Assembly: GCA_964609795.1 (NCBI GenBank)
Contig: CAZSTC010000004.1
Coordinates: 1-64,000, forward strand
DNA from: UBA1412 sp964609795
GTDB lineage: Bacteria; Verrucomicrobiota; Verrucomicrobiia; Limisphaerales; UBA1412
Length of the DNA stretch: 64,000 bases
Reading direction: 5' to 3'
The position numbers were made by a program, and so were the translations under genes. Each line of letters begins with the position of its first letter. Within the stretch, counting starts at the first letter, position 1. The notes beneath the pieces were generated by a model. It was given only the letters and a program-made list of their open reading frames with translations, did no database searches and had not been told where the DNA came from. Positions 44,129-53,622 of the stretch are shown here, one piece after another.

Positions 44129-46175
44129 AGGCTTTGGCAGGAACCGGTTCCTGAGGTGCAGGAGGTTCTTCTGCTTTCTGATCCAGTTGGATGCCATCAA
44201 GCTCTTCACCATGACGGACCAGGCGGGCACTATTGAACACAACGATGAGGGACCCGGCGTTGTGGAGCAACGCAGCCAAAATGGGGTTGATATATCCCCA
44301 TGAGGCGAAAGTAAGACCAAAGATAATGAAAAGAGTTCCGAAAAGGAAATTCTGATTGATGATGGAGCGAGTCGAGCGGGAGAGCTTCACCAGGAAAGGC
44401 AGACGGCGCAGATCGTTATTCATCAAGGCGATCGTGGCAGAGTGAATCGCGACTTCACTGCCGGCGGCGCCCATCGCGATTCCGACATCACCGGCCGCCA
44501 AGGCAGGAGCGTCATTGACACCATCACCCACGACAGCCACTTTGTAGCCGCGTTCGCGCATGAGAGCTACGAAATCGACCTTATCTTGCGGCAGACACTC
44601 AGCGATCACCTCTTCGCAGCCGATTTCTTTGGCTACGCGTTCGGCAACAGGCCTGCGGTCTCCGGTGACCATGGCGATGCGGCGGACTCCGCAATGGCCC
44701 AGGTCAGCGAGAGATTCTTTGGCTTCGGCTCTGGTTTCATCCTGAAGGCCAATCCAACCGATAAACTGATTGTTGCGTGCCACAAAGAGAATGCTAAAAC
44801 CTTCAGACTCGTTCAAATCTACAGATTGTAGAAAATCGCCGCTCACGCCGTTATCTTTGAGCCATTGAGCACGGCCAATAATCACGGTGTCGTTTTCCAC
44901 TTTGGCGCTTACGCCACGGCCGGCAGTTTCCGCAAAATCCGCCGGTTCGATGAGAGATATCTCTGCCTCATTGGCCAACTGGTTGATCGCCTTGGCGGTC
45001 GGGTGGTTGCTGTATTTTTCCGCAGAAGCAGCGACCAGAAGCAATTCCGCCGGGGTAACCCCTTCAACGGGGTTCAAGCGGTTGACGATCAGAGTGCCTT
45101 GAGTCAAAGTTCCGGTTTTATCAAAAATGAAGGCATTGATTCGGGCTGCCAGCTCGATATCAGCCACGTTTTTGATCAGAATTCCCAAGCGGGCAGCCGC
45201 GGAAAGAGCGGCGACCATTGCACTGGGAGTTGCCAGAATAAAAGCGCAGGGGCACGCTACGATCAGAACAGCGATGACCCGCTCCAGATCGAAGGTAAAG
45301 GCCCAGACCAGGGTGGCAATTACCAGGACTAGAGGGGTGTAGTACTGCATGTATTGATCGATAATGCGCATGATCGGGAGGCGCGTCTTTTCTGCAGCTA
45401 AAATCAAATTATGGACCTGGCCCAAGGTGGTATCTTCACCTGCGCGGGAAACACGGATTTCCAGAACACCGGTGAGGTTTTGAGTACCGGCAAAAACTTC
45501 ATCACCGGGTTTTTTATCGATCGGCAGAGATTCGCCGGTAACGTTGGCCTGGTTAAAAGAACCCTGCCCGGTCTGAATGACACCGTCAGCGGCGACGTTA
45601 TCACCGGGCCTGACCCGGATAATATCACCGATTTTCAGCTCTTTGACGGGGACTTCTTCTTCAGCGCCGCTACTTGAGATGCGGCGTGCCTTGGTCGGAG
45701 CCAGCTTAATCAGAGATTCAATGGATTTGCGGGCACCATCGGCTGTGCGCATTTCGATGATTTCACCCAGGAGCATAAAGAAAGCGACAATGCCCGCTGT
45801 CTGATAATTGCCCGAGGCAAATGCGGCCAGGACAGCCAGGGAGACCAGCTCGTTCATGCTCAGGATCCTTCCGCACCACAGGTTCTTAATCGAAGTCCAG
45901 ATAATGGGAACACCCATGATCAGGGCTCCCAGCATCGCGCTGGAGGCGGCCAGGGCACTTTCTGAACCATAAATACGGTTAAGGACGAAGGAGTTGATAA
46001 TAAAAAGTACGCCAGCCAGTGTGACCTGTAGGGGGAGCATCGTGTGCTCGTGGTCATGCCCGCAGCCGCAAGAGGAGCTGTGTTCATGATCGAGCGTGCA
46101 GCATTTCTCATGAGAGTGATGCTCGTGCTTGTGAGCGGAATGATCCTGGTCGTGCGATTGATGTTTAAATTGCAT
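44127..46175 (-). CDS. Heavy-metal P-type ATPase with histidine-rich N terminus
   Basis: A P1B-type metal exporter of 682 residues. The phosphorylation motif DKTGTLTQG has Asp352; the actuator motif is NVTGESLPID; the hinge TGDRRPVAERVAKEIG and GDGVNDAPALAAGDVG are intact. The metal-binding membrane motif is CPC (residues 308-310). The last helices carry LLHNAGSLIVVFNSARL. This is unlike the usual zinc (ZntA) or copper (CopA) closing helices and closer in form to cobalt-type P1B-4, so the metal cannot be assigned. The first 45 residues are rich in His and Cys (HKHEHHSHEKCC, CGCGHDHEH) and can bind metal. No HMA domain is present. It ends a five-gene operon with three SPFH genes. Confidence 0.9.
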   Translation of the reverse strand: MQFKHQSHDQDHSAHKHEHHSHEKCCTLDHEHSSSCGCGHDHEHTMLPLQVTLAGVLFIINSFVLNRIYGSESALAASSAMLGALIMGVPIIWTSIKNLWCGRILSMNELVSLAVLAAFASGNYQTAGIVAFFMLLGEIIEMRTADGARKSIESLIKLAPTKARRISSSGAEEEVPVKELKIGDIIRVRPGDNVAADGVIQTGQGSFNQANVTGESLPIDKKPGDEVFAGTQNLTGVLEIRVSRAGEDTTLGQVHNLILAAEKTRLPIMRIIDQYMQYYTPLVLVIATLVWAFTFDLERVIAVLIVACPCAFILATPSAMVAALSAAARLGILIKNVADIELAARINAFIFDKTGTLTQGTLIVNRLNPVEGVTPAELLLVAASAEKYSNHPTAKAINQLANEAEISLIEPADFAETAGRGVSAKVENDTVIIGRAQWLKDNGVSGDFLQSVDLNESEGFSILFVARNNQFIGWIGLQDETRAEAKESLADLGHCGVRRIAMVTGDRRPVAERVAKEIGCEEVIAECLPQDKVDFVALMRERGYKVAVVGDGVNDAPALAAGDVGIAMGAAGSEVAIHSATIALMNNDLRRLPFLVKLSRSTRSIINQNFLFGTLFIIFGLTFASWGYINPILAALLHNAGSLIVVFNSARLVRHGEELDGIQLDQKAEEPPAPQEPVPAKA

Positions 46176-46196
46176 GTGTCTTAAAAGTCAAAAAGG

Positions 46197-47372
46197 TTAT
46201 CTTCTACGGACGGGAGGAGGAGTGGCGGTAGCTGCTGCGGCTGCCTCTTCTTTTTCTTTTTCGCGTTGAGATTTGATCTGCTCCCGATTGAGTTGGAGGC
46301 GCAGTTCTCTTTGGATTCCCTCACGTTGAGAGAAGTAGAAAGTATCATCAGCATTCGTCAGAATGGTCTGCATGGTTTCTGCCATCAGGCGTTCCTTGAA
46401 GAGCATTGGATTCATCTCAAAGTAAGGCAACTGCTCTGAAAAAGAATTCGCTTCGGAGGCCATGATTCGCACAATCTGGTTACTACGAGTGACCCCATCA
46501 GCCAGAATGGTAGAGGCTTGCCCCTGGGCGGCATTGATGGTTGTGCGGGCGTAGGCTTCGGCCTGATTGACCGCCGTACGGGCTTCCTGCTGGGCGCTGA
46601 GTACCAAATCGTAGGAATCACGCACAGAGAGCGGCGGCATCGTTTGCACGTCAATCGTCTCAATGTTGATTCCCAGACGATGATCTGTGACTAATTGAGA
46701 AACCCTCTGACGCACGGCTTCATTAAAGGCAATCTGATCTTTGTAGATGGCCTCTTCGGCTGTGTGGTGGGTGGCAGCATAGAAAATCGCGTTATCCAAA
46801 ATGCTTTGGAGCAAGTTGGTAGGGTCTGAAAAACCGAACTCGTAATCCAACGCGGTGTTGGGGTTGAGCCGATATTTCATAGTCGCCTTGGTATGGATGA
46901 CATTGCCATCGGAAGAGATGACGTAGCCCTCAATGCCGGGGCGTAGAAAAGGAGTAGGGTCAGGCAATTGCCTGGCGACTTCCATTTCGGGGGTTGTCGG
47001 GAACCAGCCGGCTGAAGAGACAACCGTGCGGCTTTGGCCGACAGAAATCCGGACGATTTCATCAATGGGGTAGGGGAAAGCCCAGTGGAGGCCCGGTTTC
47101 AATATTTGAGCTTCGCCTACGCCCACAGGTTTCCCGAATCTGAGTTTTACAGCAATTTCATCGGGCTGAACCGTGAAGGTAAGGCTGTAGAGAAAAGCGA
47201 CAGCCAAGCCCAGAATCAGAAATTTAACAATTTTAAAACCGCTATCCAAGGCTTCGCTCAGGGCACGAGCTCCGGCGTCATCGGGTGCTTGCGGAATTGC
47301 AGAGGCATTCTTATGTCGGCCCGAGCGGCCTTTCTTTAACTCTTGGATGCTTTTTTCCAGTTTATCGCTCAT
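46197..47372 (-). CDS. hflK: HflK-like SPFH-domain membrane protein
   Basis: A 391-residue band-7/SPFH protein. One N-terminal transmembrane helix (about residues 45-67, FKIVKFLILGLAVAFLYSLTF) is followed by QPDEIAVKLRFGKPVG, the HflK hallmark. The SPFH core includes IYKDQIAFNEAVRQRVSQLV and GINIETIDVQTMPPLSVRD; a coiled coil follows (AQQEARTAVNQAEAYARTTIN, QREGIQRELRLQLNREQIKSQREKEKEE). HflK and HflC normally form a large cage around FtsH and tune its proteolysis. It starts 18 bases after hflC and is followed by the ATPase gene after 21 bases. The family name is secure; its cell role here is inferred. Confidence 0.87.
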   Translation of the reverse strand: MSDKLEKSIQELKKGRSGRHKNASAIPQAPDDAGARALSEALDSGFKIVKFLILGLAVAFLYSLTFTVQPDEIAVKLRFGKPVGVGEAQILKPGLHWAFPYPIDEIVRISVGQSRTVVSSAGWFPTTPEMEVARQLPDPTPFLRPGIEGYVISSDGNVIHTKATMKYRLNPNTALDYEFGFSDPTNLLQSILDNAIFYAATHHTAEEAIYKDQIAFNEAVRQRVSQLVTDHRLGINIETIDVQTMPPLSVRDSYDLVLSAQQEARTAVNQAEAYARTTINAAQGQASTILADGVTRSNQIVRIMASEANSFSEQLPYFEMNPMLFKERLMAETMQTILTNADDTFYFSQREGIQRELRLQLNREQIKSQREKEKEEAAAAATATPPPVRRR

Positions 47373-47389
47373 CGTGGTTGAACGTTTCT

Positions 47390-48313
47390 CTAATTTTTAG
47401 GTTCGGTTGTGACGGAGAGAGTGTCGTTGGTCCCGACAGATTTGAGCAGATTGAAAGGAGTTGTCTGTGAGTCCAGGACCAATGTTGTACGGTTTTTGAG
47501 AGAGGTCTCCAACGCATTCCGGCGGAAATTGAAGATCGCCAAGTCCGGGTTTCTTTCCAAAACTTTGTAGTACTTGGAGGCTTCGGCTTCAGCCTGGCCG
47601 GTAATCTCAATGGCGCGGGCATTGGCTTCTGCCAGGATTTTGCTGGCCTCATTATCAGCGCGGGAGCGGATGATGCGTGCCTCTTTTTCACCTTCTGCTT
47701 GGAATTGTTTTACGCGGGTTTCACGCTCTGCACGCATACGGTCCATGACTTTGGTGGTGATACTCTCGGGCAAGCCCAGTTGTTTAATTCTCACAAAATC
47801 GACCTCGACGCCGTAGCTGGCCAAGGATTTTTCCTTAACCTGGGAGAGAATAGATTCTTCAATGAAATCGAACTTGGTTCCCGATTCATTGGTGGAAATA
47901 ATCTCCGAGAAGAGTCTCTGGCCGATAACGGCGTTTTTGGAGTTGCGGATCATCGGTTCCAAAGCGGCTTCGGCCTTGAGTTTATCTCCGTTGAGGCTTT
48001 CCAGATAGAGTTGAGGGTTGACCACTTTCCAACCGCTGAAGACCGTGATCAGAATGTTGATGGCATCTTTGGTCGAGGTCTGCTCAAAAACGCGTTCAAA
48101 GTTCTGAACGCGATTGTCGAAGCGGTGAATTTTCTGGATGGGCCAAGGCATACGCCAGTAGAGTCCCGGGTCGGTGATGCTGCGGGAATATTTACCGAAA
48201 GTGGTGACAACGACGATATCGGTCTGACGCACTTGAAAAGCAAACATCATCAGAGCGAAAATAAGTGCCAGCACAAATCCGGTCACCAGGCTGATAGCAT
48301 TACGTTTTTTCAT
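47390..48313 (-). CDS. hflC: HflC-like SPFH-domain membrane protein
   Basis: A 307-residue SPFH protein. A single N-terminal helix (SLVTGFVLALIFALMMFAF) is followed by VRQTDIVVVTTFGKYSRSI, the HflC-type start. The SPFH domain ends with YGVEVDFVRIKQLGLPESI, then the coiled coil MDRMRAERETRVKQFQAEGEKEARIIRSRADNEASKIL. The C-terminal segment NPDLAIFNFRRNALETSLKNRTTLVL is characteristic of HflC. It lies between the long SPFH gene (65 bases upstream) and hflK (17 bases downstream), all on one transcript. Confidence 0.9.
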   Translation of the reverse strand: MKKRNAISLVTGFVLALIFALMMFAFQVRQTDIVVVTTFGKYSRSITDPGLYWRMPWPIQKIHRFDNRVQNFERVFEQTSTKDAINILITVFSGWKVVNPQLYLESLNGDKLKAEAALEPMIRNSKNAVIGQRLFSEIISTNESGTKFDFIEESILSQVKEKSLASYGVEVDFVRIKQLGLPESITTKVMDRMRAERETRVKQFQAEGEKEARIIRSRADNEASKILAEANARAIEITGQAEAEASKYYKVLERNPDLAIFNFRRNALETSLKNRTTLVLDSQTTPFNLLKSVGTNDTLSVTTEPKN

Positions 48314-48378
48314 ATTATTTAAAGTGATTAGGGTTAATAGGTAAGGGGCTGTTTACTGATTCAGTTGATGTTCAATAT

Positions 48379-50241
48379 TTAATTTGTTTCATCCACATTC
48401 AGATCGCGAAAGAGATCTTTGTTCAAACGGTCTTCGAGGTTCAACCAGATGGTTTCCTGAGTGTTGGTGCTTCCCAGTACGAACTTTCGTGTGTTCTGGG
48501 TGGCTTTGGCGACTGTTTCCAGGTAAGAGCGTTGTGTGTAGACAGAAGGTGATGCTTTCCAGGCGGTTTCCTGGTTTTCAAAGCTCTTGGCTTGTGCGTA
48601 AGCGACATTGGTTTTGCTCTGTCCCAAGCTATCTGCAGTGAGGACGATATTGGTGGCATCAGCATGCGAGCCGGGAACCTTCGCCAGGGCGTACGACTCG
48701 GCATTGAGAATGCTCACCTCTTTTTCCTGCAGTGAGCCCACCACAGCTTCCCAGGCATCGGCGACCTTGATAGGCGGGTGGATTCCCTCCAAACCGACAA
48801 AGGTGATCTCGACACCGAGGTCTTCGACGTTTTCCTGGATACGCGCTTTGATTTCTTCAGCTGCTTTCAGACGGCCCTCGGCCATAATTTCGTCCAAATC
48901 GACGTTAATAAGGTAGCGGATCACTTCCCGATTGGCTGCGTTTTTGAGCAGAACTTCGGAATTCTCGTTCTTCAAGAGCCAGGATTTTACGTCTTTTATC
49001 CGATATTGAACCGGAATATTGACCGAGAGCAGGTTGACGGGCACCGCCTGATCTGAACTCGAATCCAAGAGCGTCGTGACGTCCTTACTGGCGACGAGCA
49101 TGTTGAATTCTTCTTTGTAGTGCTGGCGGGTCCAGAGAATGATTTCACGCTCCAACTGGGGTTTTACATCATCCTCAAAACCTACGTAAAGCGTATGTAT
49201 TTCGCGGCTGGGGCAACGATATATTTTATCAATCGGCCAGGGGAATTTTAGATGAAAACCACTCTGCAGGATTTCTTTGCCGGGAACCGGTTTTCCAAAA
49301 CGCTCAAGCAGTGCTTCTTCCTGAGGAGAAATGACGACGATTGAAGAGCTGAGGAAGAGGAGCGTTAACTGAGCCAATACAATCCAGGCCAGGGTTCTTT
49401 CGAGCAGGCGATAGAACCAGGTCTCGGAAACCTTGAAGCCGAATTGGTAATCGAGGGCTTCAGCGGCAGTGCGAATCAGACCATCGGGCTGACCCAGGAG
49501 GCCGATCAGGCGGCTTTCGTAGAGGACTCGGCCCATTTGACCGCGCTGGCGCGGACGGTAGATTTCCATGACCAGACCCAAAATAGTTTCGATAGAAACT
49601 ACCGCAAGAAAGATGATCAGTATTTGAGCTACGATTTTATCTGTTCCCGGATAACCAAACCAGGTGAAGGCTTCCACCAGAGTACTGAATAGAGCCAGAA
49701 CCGAGCCCAGCATTAGGTAGCTGGCGCCGGCTTGCAGAATGCGCTGGTGAGAGATGCGGGAAAGACCGGCAGCGTAGCGGCCTACGATAAAGAGGAGCAA
49801 GCCGGTTACGCCCAGGAGAGCCATGACTAGAAGGGAATTTCCGGGGATGATGGGACCCAGTTCAGGTATTTTTCTCCAGAGATACCAGGCCATAATGCCC
49901 TGAGTGACGGCCAGAAGCGTTGCAAAGGCCGGAACAAAATATTTTTCAAATTGCTCACGGGCGCGCCGGGCAGGGTAGAGCTCGGTGTCGGTGCTGAAGA
50001 GAGCAGAATCGCCGGCACTCCTTTTGAGCTCTCCTACTTCCAGACGTTCGTTCCATTCGCGGACACTCAGGCGCATCTGGAAATAATTCACGCACCCGAC
50101 CACAAAGCCCATGGCTACGAAGACTCCACCGACAAGAACGGTGAGTGAGCCACTGTAAACCGCCATCCAACCAAAACAACCACCCACCAGAAGGAGGGTT
50201 GCCAGATTGATCAGGCCGATTCTCTCAACACTTTTTTCCAT
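48379..50241 (-). CDS. Large SPFH-domain protein with multi-helix N-terminal membrane region
   Basis: This 620-residue protein has a polytopic N-terminal half: about six predicted membrane segments between residues 8 and 205 (for example LINLATLLLVGGCFGWMAVY, FVPAFATLLAVTQGIMAWYL, NSLLVMALLGVTGLLLFIVG). A further helix near 290-305 leads into VVISPQEEALLERFGKPVPG, the HflK-type SPFH start. The SPFH core follows (VPVNLLSVNIPVQYRIKDV, VEITFVGLEGIHPPIKVADAWEAVVG). Ordinary HflK has one helix, so the membrane half is an addition. It is the third SPFH gene in the row and lies 50 bases after the ABC permease. Function: HflK-like membrane organiser, inferred. Confidence 0.83.
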   Translation of the reverse strand: MEKSVERIGLINLATLLLVGGCFGWMAVYSGSLTVLVGGVFVAMGFVVGCVNYFQMRLSVREWNERLEVGELKRSAGDSALFSTDTELYPARRAREQFEKYFVPAFATLLAVTQGIMAWYLWRKIPELGPIIPGNSLLVMALLGVTGLLLFIVGRYAAGLSRISHQRILQAGASYLMLGSVLALFSTLVEAFTWFGYPGTDKIVAQILIIFLAVVSIETILGLVMEIYRPRQRGQMGRVLYESRLIGLLGQPDGLIRTAAEALDYQFGFKVSETWFYRLLERTLAWIVLAQLTLLFLSSSIVVISPQEEALLERFGKPVPGKEILQSGFHLKFPWPIDKIYRCPSREIHTLYVGFEDDVKPQLEREIILWTRQHYKEEFNMLVASKDVTTLLDSSSDQAVPVNLLSVNIPVQYRIKDVKSWLLKNENSEVLLKNAANREVIRYLINVDLDEIMAEGRLKAAEEIKARIQENVEDLGVEITFVGLEGIHPPIKVADAWEAVVGSLQEKEVSILNAESYALAKVPGSHADATNIVLTADSLGQSKTNVAYAQAKSFENQETAWKASPSVYTQRSYLETVAKATQNTRKFVLGSTNTQETIWLNLEDRLNKDLFRDLNVDETN

Positions 50242-50291
50242 AATTCTTAAAGTAAACTATTTATCCTGATATCCTGATTCCGAGGGAGCTT

Positions 50292-51251
50292 TTAATTGAG
50301 CTCACGATTATCGAACATGCAGAATCCCAAAGAAACCACAGCGGCCATAAAGCAGAGCATGTAGCTGAAAGCGTGAGCCACGTAAGCCCAGGGGATTCCG
50401 TTTTCATTTTCAATGGCATCTGCCAGCCAGAAATTTTGCCAATTAGGGATGATTGTATAAAGCAAAGAACCTATCCAGGAGCCGGCCTCTGCCATTCTGC
50501 CAAACAAATAATCGGACATGAGCCCGAGCATCAGAACAAGAATGCAGATGGTCAGAGTCGCCAGCATATCCATGCGGGTCGAGCAGGTGACGGCCAAAGA
50601 GGCGATCAGCCATAGCATGAAAAGGATGCAGACTACCGCAGGCAGAAGGCTCCAATCTACTCCGGCCGCGAACTGCTGGAGCTGAAAATCCTTATCGAAA
50701 AAGTTGATTACAACGAAAGCCATCGAGAGAATGATTGTCAGAGAGCCGACGGCGTTGGAAACAAAGTTTTTCTCTAAAAAATAATTCATGAAGGCAGCCA
50801 CCCCAAAAGCGAGCGCCATGCTGCCATAAAAGATGTTTGAAGCCACATGATCCGCATCGCCATAGGAGTCATAACCCATGCGGCTGGCCAGGAGGATGGA
50901 AAGAAGATTGATGTACACCATCACGGTAAGGCCCGAACAGACACCTATGAGCTTGCCCAGTAGGAAGGAGACTCTGCCGACCGGTTTTGAAAGAACGGCC
51001 AGGGCGGTTCCACCTTTCAATTCATCAGTGAGGGAGGAGGTCGCCGCCAAGACGGCCGCAAAAAGTCCGGACAGCAGGAGAACTGCCATCGTGCCGGTCT
51101 TAACCAACTTTAAATCCTCTCCCAGACCAAAGTATGGGGTAATGGAAAGGAAGACGATAAAAACGCTGGAGGTGCTCATCAGGATCAGAAAAATAGGCTG
51201 CCTGAGAAGCTCCATGAAGCTATTTTTTGCGATACTAAAGGTCTCTCTCAT
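50292..51251 (-). CDS. ABC-2 type transport permease
   Basis: A 319-residue integral membrane protein. The N terminus has the ABC-2 permease style: FSIAKNSFMELLRQPIFLILM, then LLLSGLFAAVLAATSSLTDELKGGTALAVLSKPVGRVSFLLGKLIG, in which the conserved E-x-x-x-G-T element precedes a run of helices. At least six transmembrane segments are predicted. The matching ATPase gene is absent beside it and must be encoded elsewhere, or the permease may work with a shared ATPase. It opens the SPFH/P-type ATPase operon. ATG at 51251 is chosen over a TTG three bases earlier. Confidence 0.82.
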   Translation of the reverse strand: MRETFSIAKNSFMELLRQPIFLILMSTSSVFIVFLSITPYFGLGEDLKLVKTGTMAVLLLSGLFAAVLAATSSLTDELKGGTALAVLSKPVGRVSFLLGKLIGVCSGLTVMVYINLLSILLASRMGYDSYGDADHVASNIFYGSMALAFGVAAFMNYFLEKNFVSNAVGSLTIILSMAFVVINFFDKDFQLQQFAAGVDWSLLPAVVCILFMLWLIASLAVTCSTRMDMLATLTICILVLMLGLMSDYLFGRMAEAGSWIGSLLYTIIPNWQNFWLADAIENENGIPWAYVAHAFSYMLCFMAAVVSLGFCMFDNRELN

Positions 51252-51546
51252 CAATCGTCTATGAAGGCCAATGAAGGGCCGAAATTCATCAACGAGCAGA
51301 AAGGTATTCTAAAACTTGCGCAAAATCAACCTTTTTTGACGACAACCACCCCCTCCAGGAAAAATGGGAAATAGAGAGCTCTTGCACCGCTCTCATTCTC
51401 CATAATCAGGAGAAATGGGGCGGGGATAATTCGTAAAAGAGTATCCCCACCCGAAATCTAACTTCGGGGGTACTGTAGTCCAAAAAAGGCGGTGCGTCAA
51501 ATGTAAAACGAAGTTTGCAAAATATTTTTTGGCGACACGCTCAAGG

Positions 51547-53394
51547 CTACGAGAGCTGCTGCTGCGTGTTTTTTTGTTCCATCGCCTTGCGGATATTCCA
51601 CTGGTTTTGTTCCAGCGCATCTTGTGAGCGCTGGCGGGACCAGCCTGTCAGTTGAGAGAGGATACGAATAGCGCGATCTCGCAGCTTATCGTTACTGGCC
51701 CTGACATCCACCATGAGGTTGCTGATGACCTTGCCGGTTTGCACCATGCTGATGGTGGTGACCATGTTCAAGATCAGTTTGGTGGCGGTACCGGATTTCA
51801 GGCGGGTTGAGCCGGTCAATATCTCCGGCCCGGTAGGAACAGCCAGGACGATATCGGGTTCGTTTTGTGGATTCGGATCAGGTTTGCGATTGGGATTGAA
51901 ACAGAGCAATGCCGTAAAAGCGCCTATTTTTTTGGATTCCGAGAGAACTCCCAGGACAAAGGGAGTCGTGCCGCTGGCGGCAATACCGATAACGACATCC
52001 CGGGGGCGAATTCCTCTGAAAAGGGCGGTGCGGGTGCCTTCGTGGAAGGAATCTTCGGCTCCTTCTGCTGCGCGCCAGAGAGCTTCCTGTCCTCCGGCTA
52101 TAATTCCCTGAACTAAATCGTAGCTTACACCAAAAGTGGGAGGGCACTCGCTGGCATCGAGCACTCCCAGGCGTCCGCTGGTTCCGGCACCCGCATAGAA
52201 GAGGCGTCCCTCTTTCTGAAAGGCTTCTGAGACTTTTCGAATGAGTTTTGCTATGAGCGGCTTCTGAGATTGGATGGCTTGCTGAGTGTATTGCTCCTCA
52301 TCGATCATGAGCTGGATAGCGTCTTCGATTTCGAGCTCATCCAAGTGCATAGATCGCGGGTTGCGCTGCTCGGTGGGAGAGCTCGCTGCCGGGGAAGTGG
52401 GGACGGCTTCCGAGGTTTTTGTGGCACTGGGAAGCGGGACGGGTGATCCTTGAGGTAACGATCGGAGGGCTTTCTTCACAGCGCCCCAAACGCTTTCGAC
52501 TTGTAGCAGCTCAATGGGGGAGTGAGGGTGTTTTTGGCGAATATTTTCTGAAACCCATTTTCGGTAAAGAGCACTTTTTTTCAACAATCCCCCTGAAAGA
52601 ATGAAGAAAGGGGACTCCCCCGAGGTTGAAAGCTGAGAAGCACAAACAAGGGCATCTGATGCCAGATTGCTTGCTGCCTCTCTTAATATCCCTTCAGAGA
52701 GAGGGCACCCATTTTCAGCGCTTTGGCAAACGACCTGTGCCAGTTGAGCAATTTCCCGCTTGGAGGCATGGAGAGACCATTGAATCCAATCGGCAGGAGA
52801 GTTCAGAAGTTGGAAGGAAAGGATTTTCTCTCCCAGAGCGGGAAATTTTTGTGTTTGATCCCAGAATGTCAGGCATGATCTGAGTGCTTGGAGGCCTATC
52901 TGATAGGAACTTCCGCGATCACCCAAGAGGTGGCCCCAGCCTCCGGATTTGTAGGATAGTTCCCGGGATGAGGTTTCGGCATAGCAGCAACTACCCGTTC
53001 CGCAAAGTACGAGAACCGGGAAATGATTGGCGGGAAGTTCTGCCGCAAAGAGGGGAGATTGGAGGTCGCTGTAAACTTCGGAAAAGGCGGTGCCAAAGAT
53101 TGTCCGGCCCAGATTGAGAACCCGCTTTTTATCGTCATCATTGACCGCTCCAGCCATGGCAGCACAGATATTTTGAGGAGAGGGCAGGTCGCTGCCGGCT
53201 TCCTGTATCTCCCGGAAAAGCTGTAGAAGGGCTTGGTCATCTAGGAGACGGACATTTCCGCAACCAAATTCCATTCTTCGAAGGTGATTGCCTGTTTCAT
53301 CAGCCCAGAGAGCTACGGTATGAGTACCGCCTCCTTCAATTCCGAGAACGGTTGGAGTGGAAGAGTTTTCCAGTATCTTGTGATTCTTTGTCAC
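51547..53394 (-). CDS. murQ: Fusion of BadF/NagK-type sugar kinase and N-acetylmuramic acid 6-phosphate etherase (MurQ)
   Basis: A 615-residue bifunctional cytoplasmic enzyme for cell-wall sugar recycling. Residues 1-310 form a BadF/BadG/NagK kinase: LGIEGGGTHTVALW (phosphate 1), AAMAGAVNDDDKK, LCGTGSCCYAE, GGWGHLLGDRGSSYQIG. After a Pro/Ser-rich linker, residues about 345-615 are MurQ: MHLDELEIEDAIQLMIDEE, GAGTSGRLGVLDASECPPTF with the conserved catalytic glutamate, AAEGAEDSFHEG, GIAASGTTPFVLGVL and NMVTTISMVQTGKV. MurQ removes the lactyl ether from MurNAc-6-P to give GlcNAc-6-P. The fused kinase could supply the phosphorylated sugar, so the fusion may make both sequential steps in one chain. 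The start is a GTG. Gene fusion is directly visible; activity of both halves is inferred. Confidence 0.9.
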   Translation of the reverse strand: MTKNHKILENSSTPTVLGIEGGGTHTVALWADETGNHLRRMEFGCGNVRLLDDQALLQLFREIQEAGSDLPSPQNICAAMAGAVNDDDKKRVLNLGRTIFGTAFSEVYSDLQSPLFAAELPANHFPVLVLCGTGSCCYAETSSRELSYKSGGWGHLLGDRGSSYQIGLQALRSCLTFWDQTQKFPALGEKILSFQLLNSPADWIQWSLHASKREIAQLAQVVCQSAENGCPLSEGILREAASNLASDALVCASQLSTSGESPFFILSGGLLKKSALYRKWVSENIRQKHPHSPIELLQVESVWGAVKKALRSLPQGSPVPLPSATKTSEAVPTSPAASSPTEQRNPRSMHLDELEIEDAIQLMIDEEQYTQQAIQSQKPLIAKLIRKVSEAFQKEGRLFYAGAGTSGRLGVLDASECPPTFGVSYDLVQGIIAGGQEALWRAAEGAEDSFHEGTRTALFRGIRPRDVVIGIAASGTTPFVLGVLSESKKIGAFTALLCFNPNRKPDPNPQNEPDIVLAVPTGPEILTGSTRLKSGTATKLILNMVTTISMVQTGKVISNLMVDVRASNDKLRDRAIRILSQLTGWSRQRSQDALEQNQWNIRKAMEQKNTQQQLS

Positions 53395-53583
53395 TGTTTG
53401 ATCTTCAGACGGTTTTATCAGCGCCCGACTAGAGGGCTATGCTACTTGAGCCTTTTTGAAGCGACAAGAGCAAAGAACCATATTGGAACAAAATTAGAGT
53501 GCACCGAGGTGAGAGGCTTGTAGTAAAAAACAAGGGTTGCCAAAACTTTGTAGACCAACTGAACAGAGAGTTTTTCACGTAAA

Positions 53584-53597
53584 GAGATTGCAATCTC
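53584..53597. repeat. Perfect 14-base palindrome GAGATTGCAATCTC
   Basis: Self-complementary palindrome about 110 bases upstream of the GH140-like start and 39 bases upstream of the candidate promoter's -10 end region. It could be a regulator-binding site; nothing in the window names the regulator. Confidence 0.45.
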
Positions 53598-53622
53598 GCT
53601 CCCAAACAGTTTAACTTGGGCT

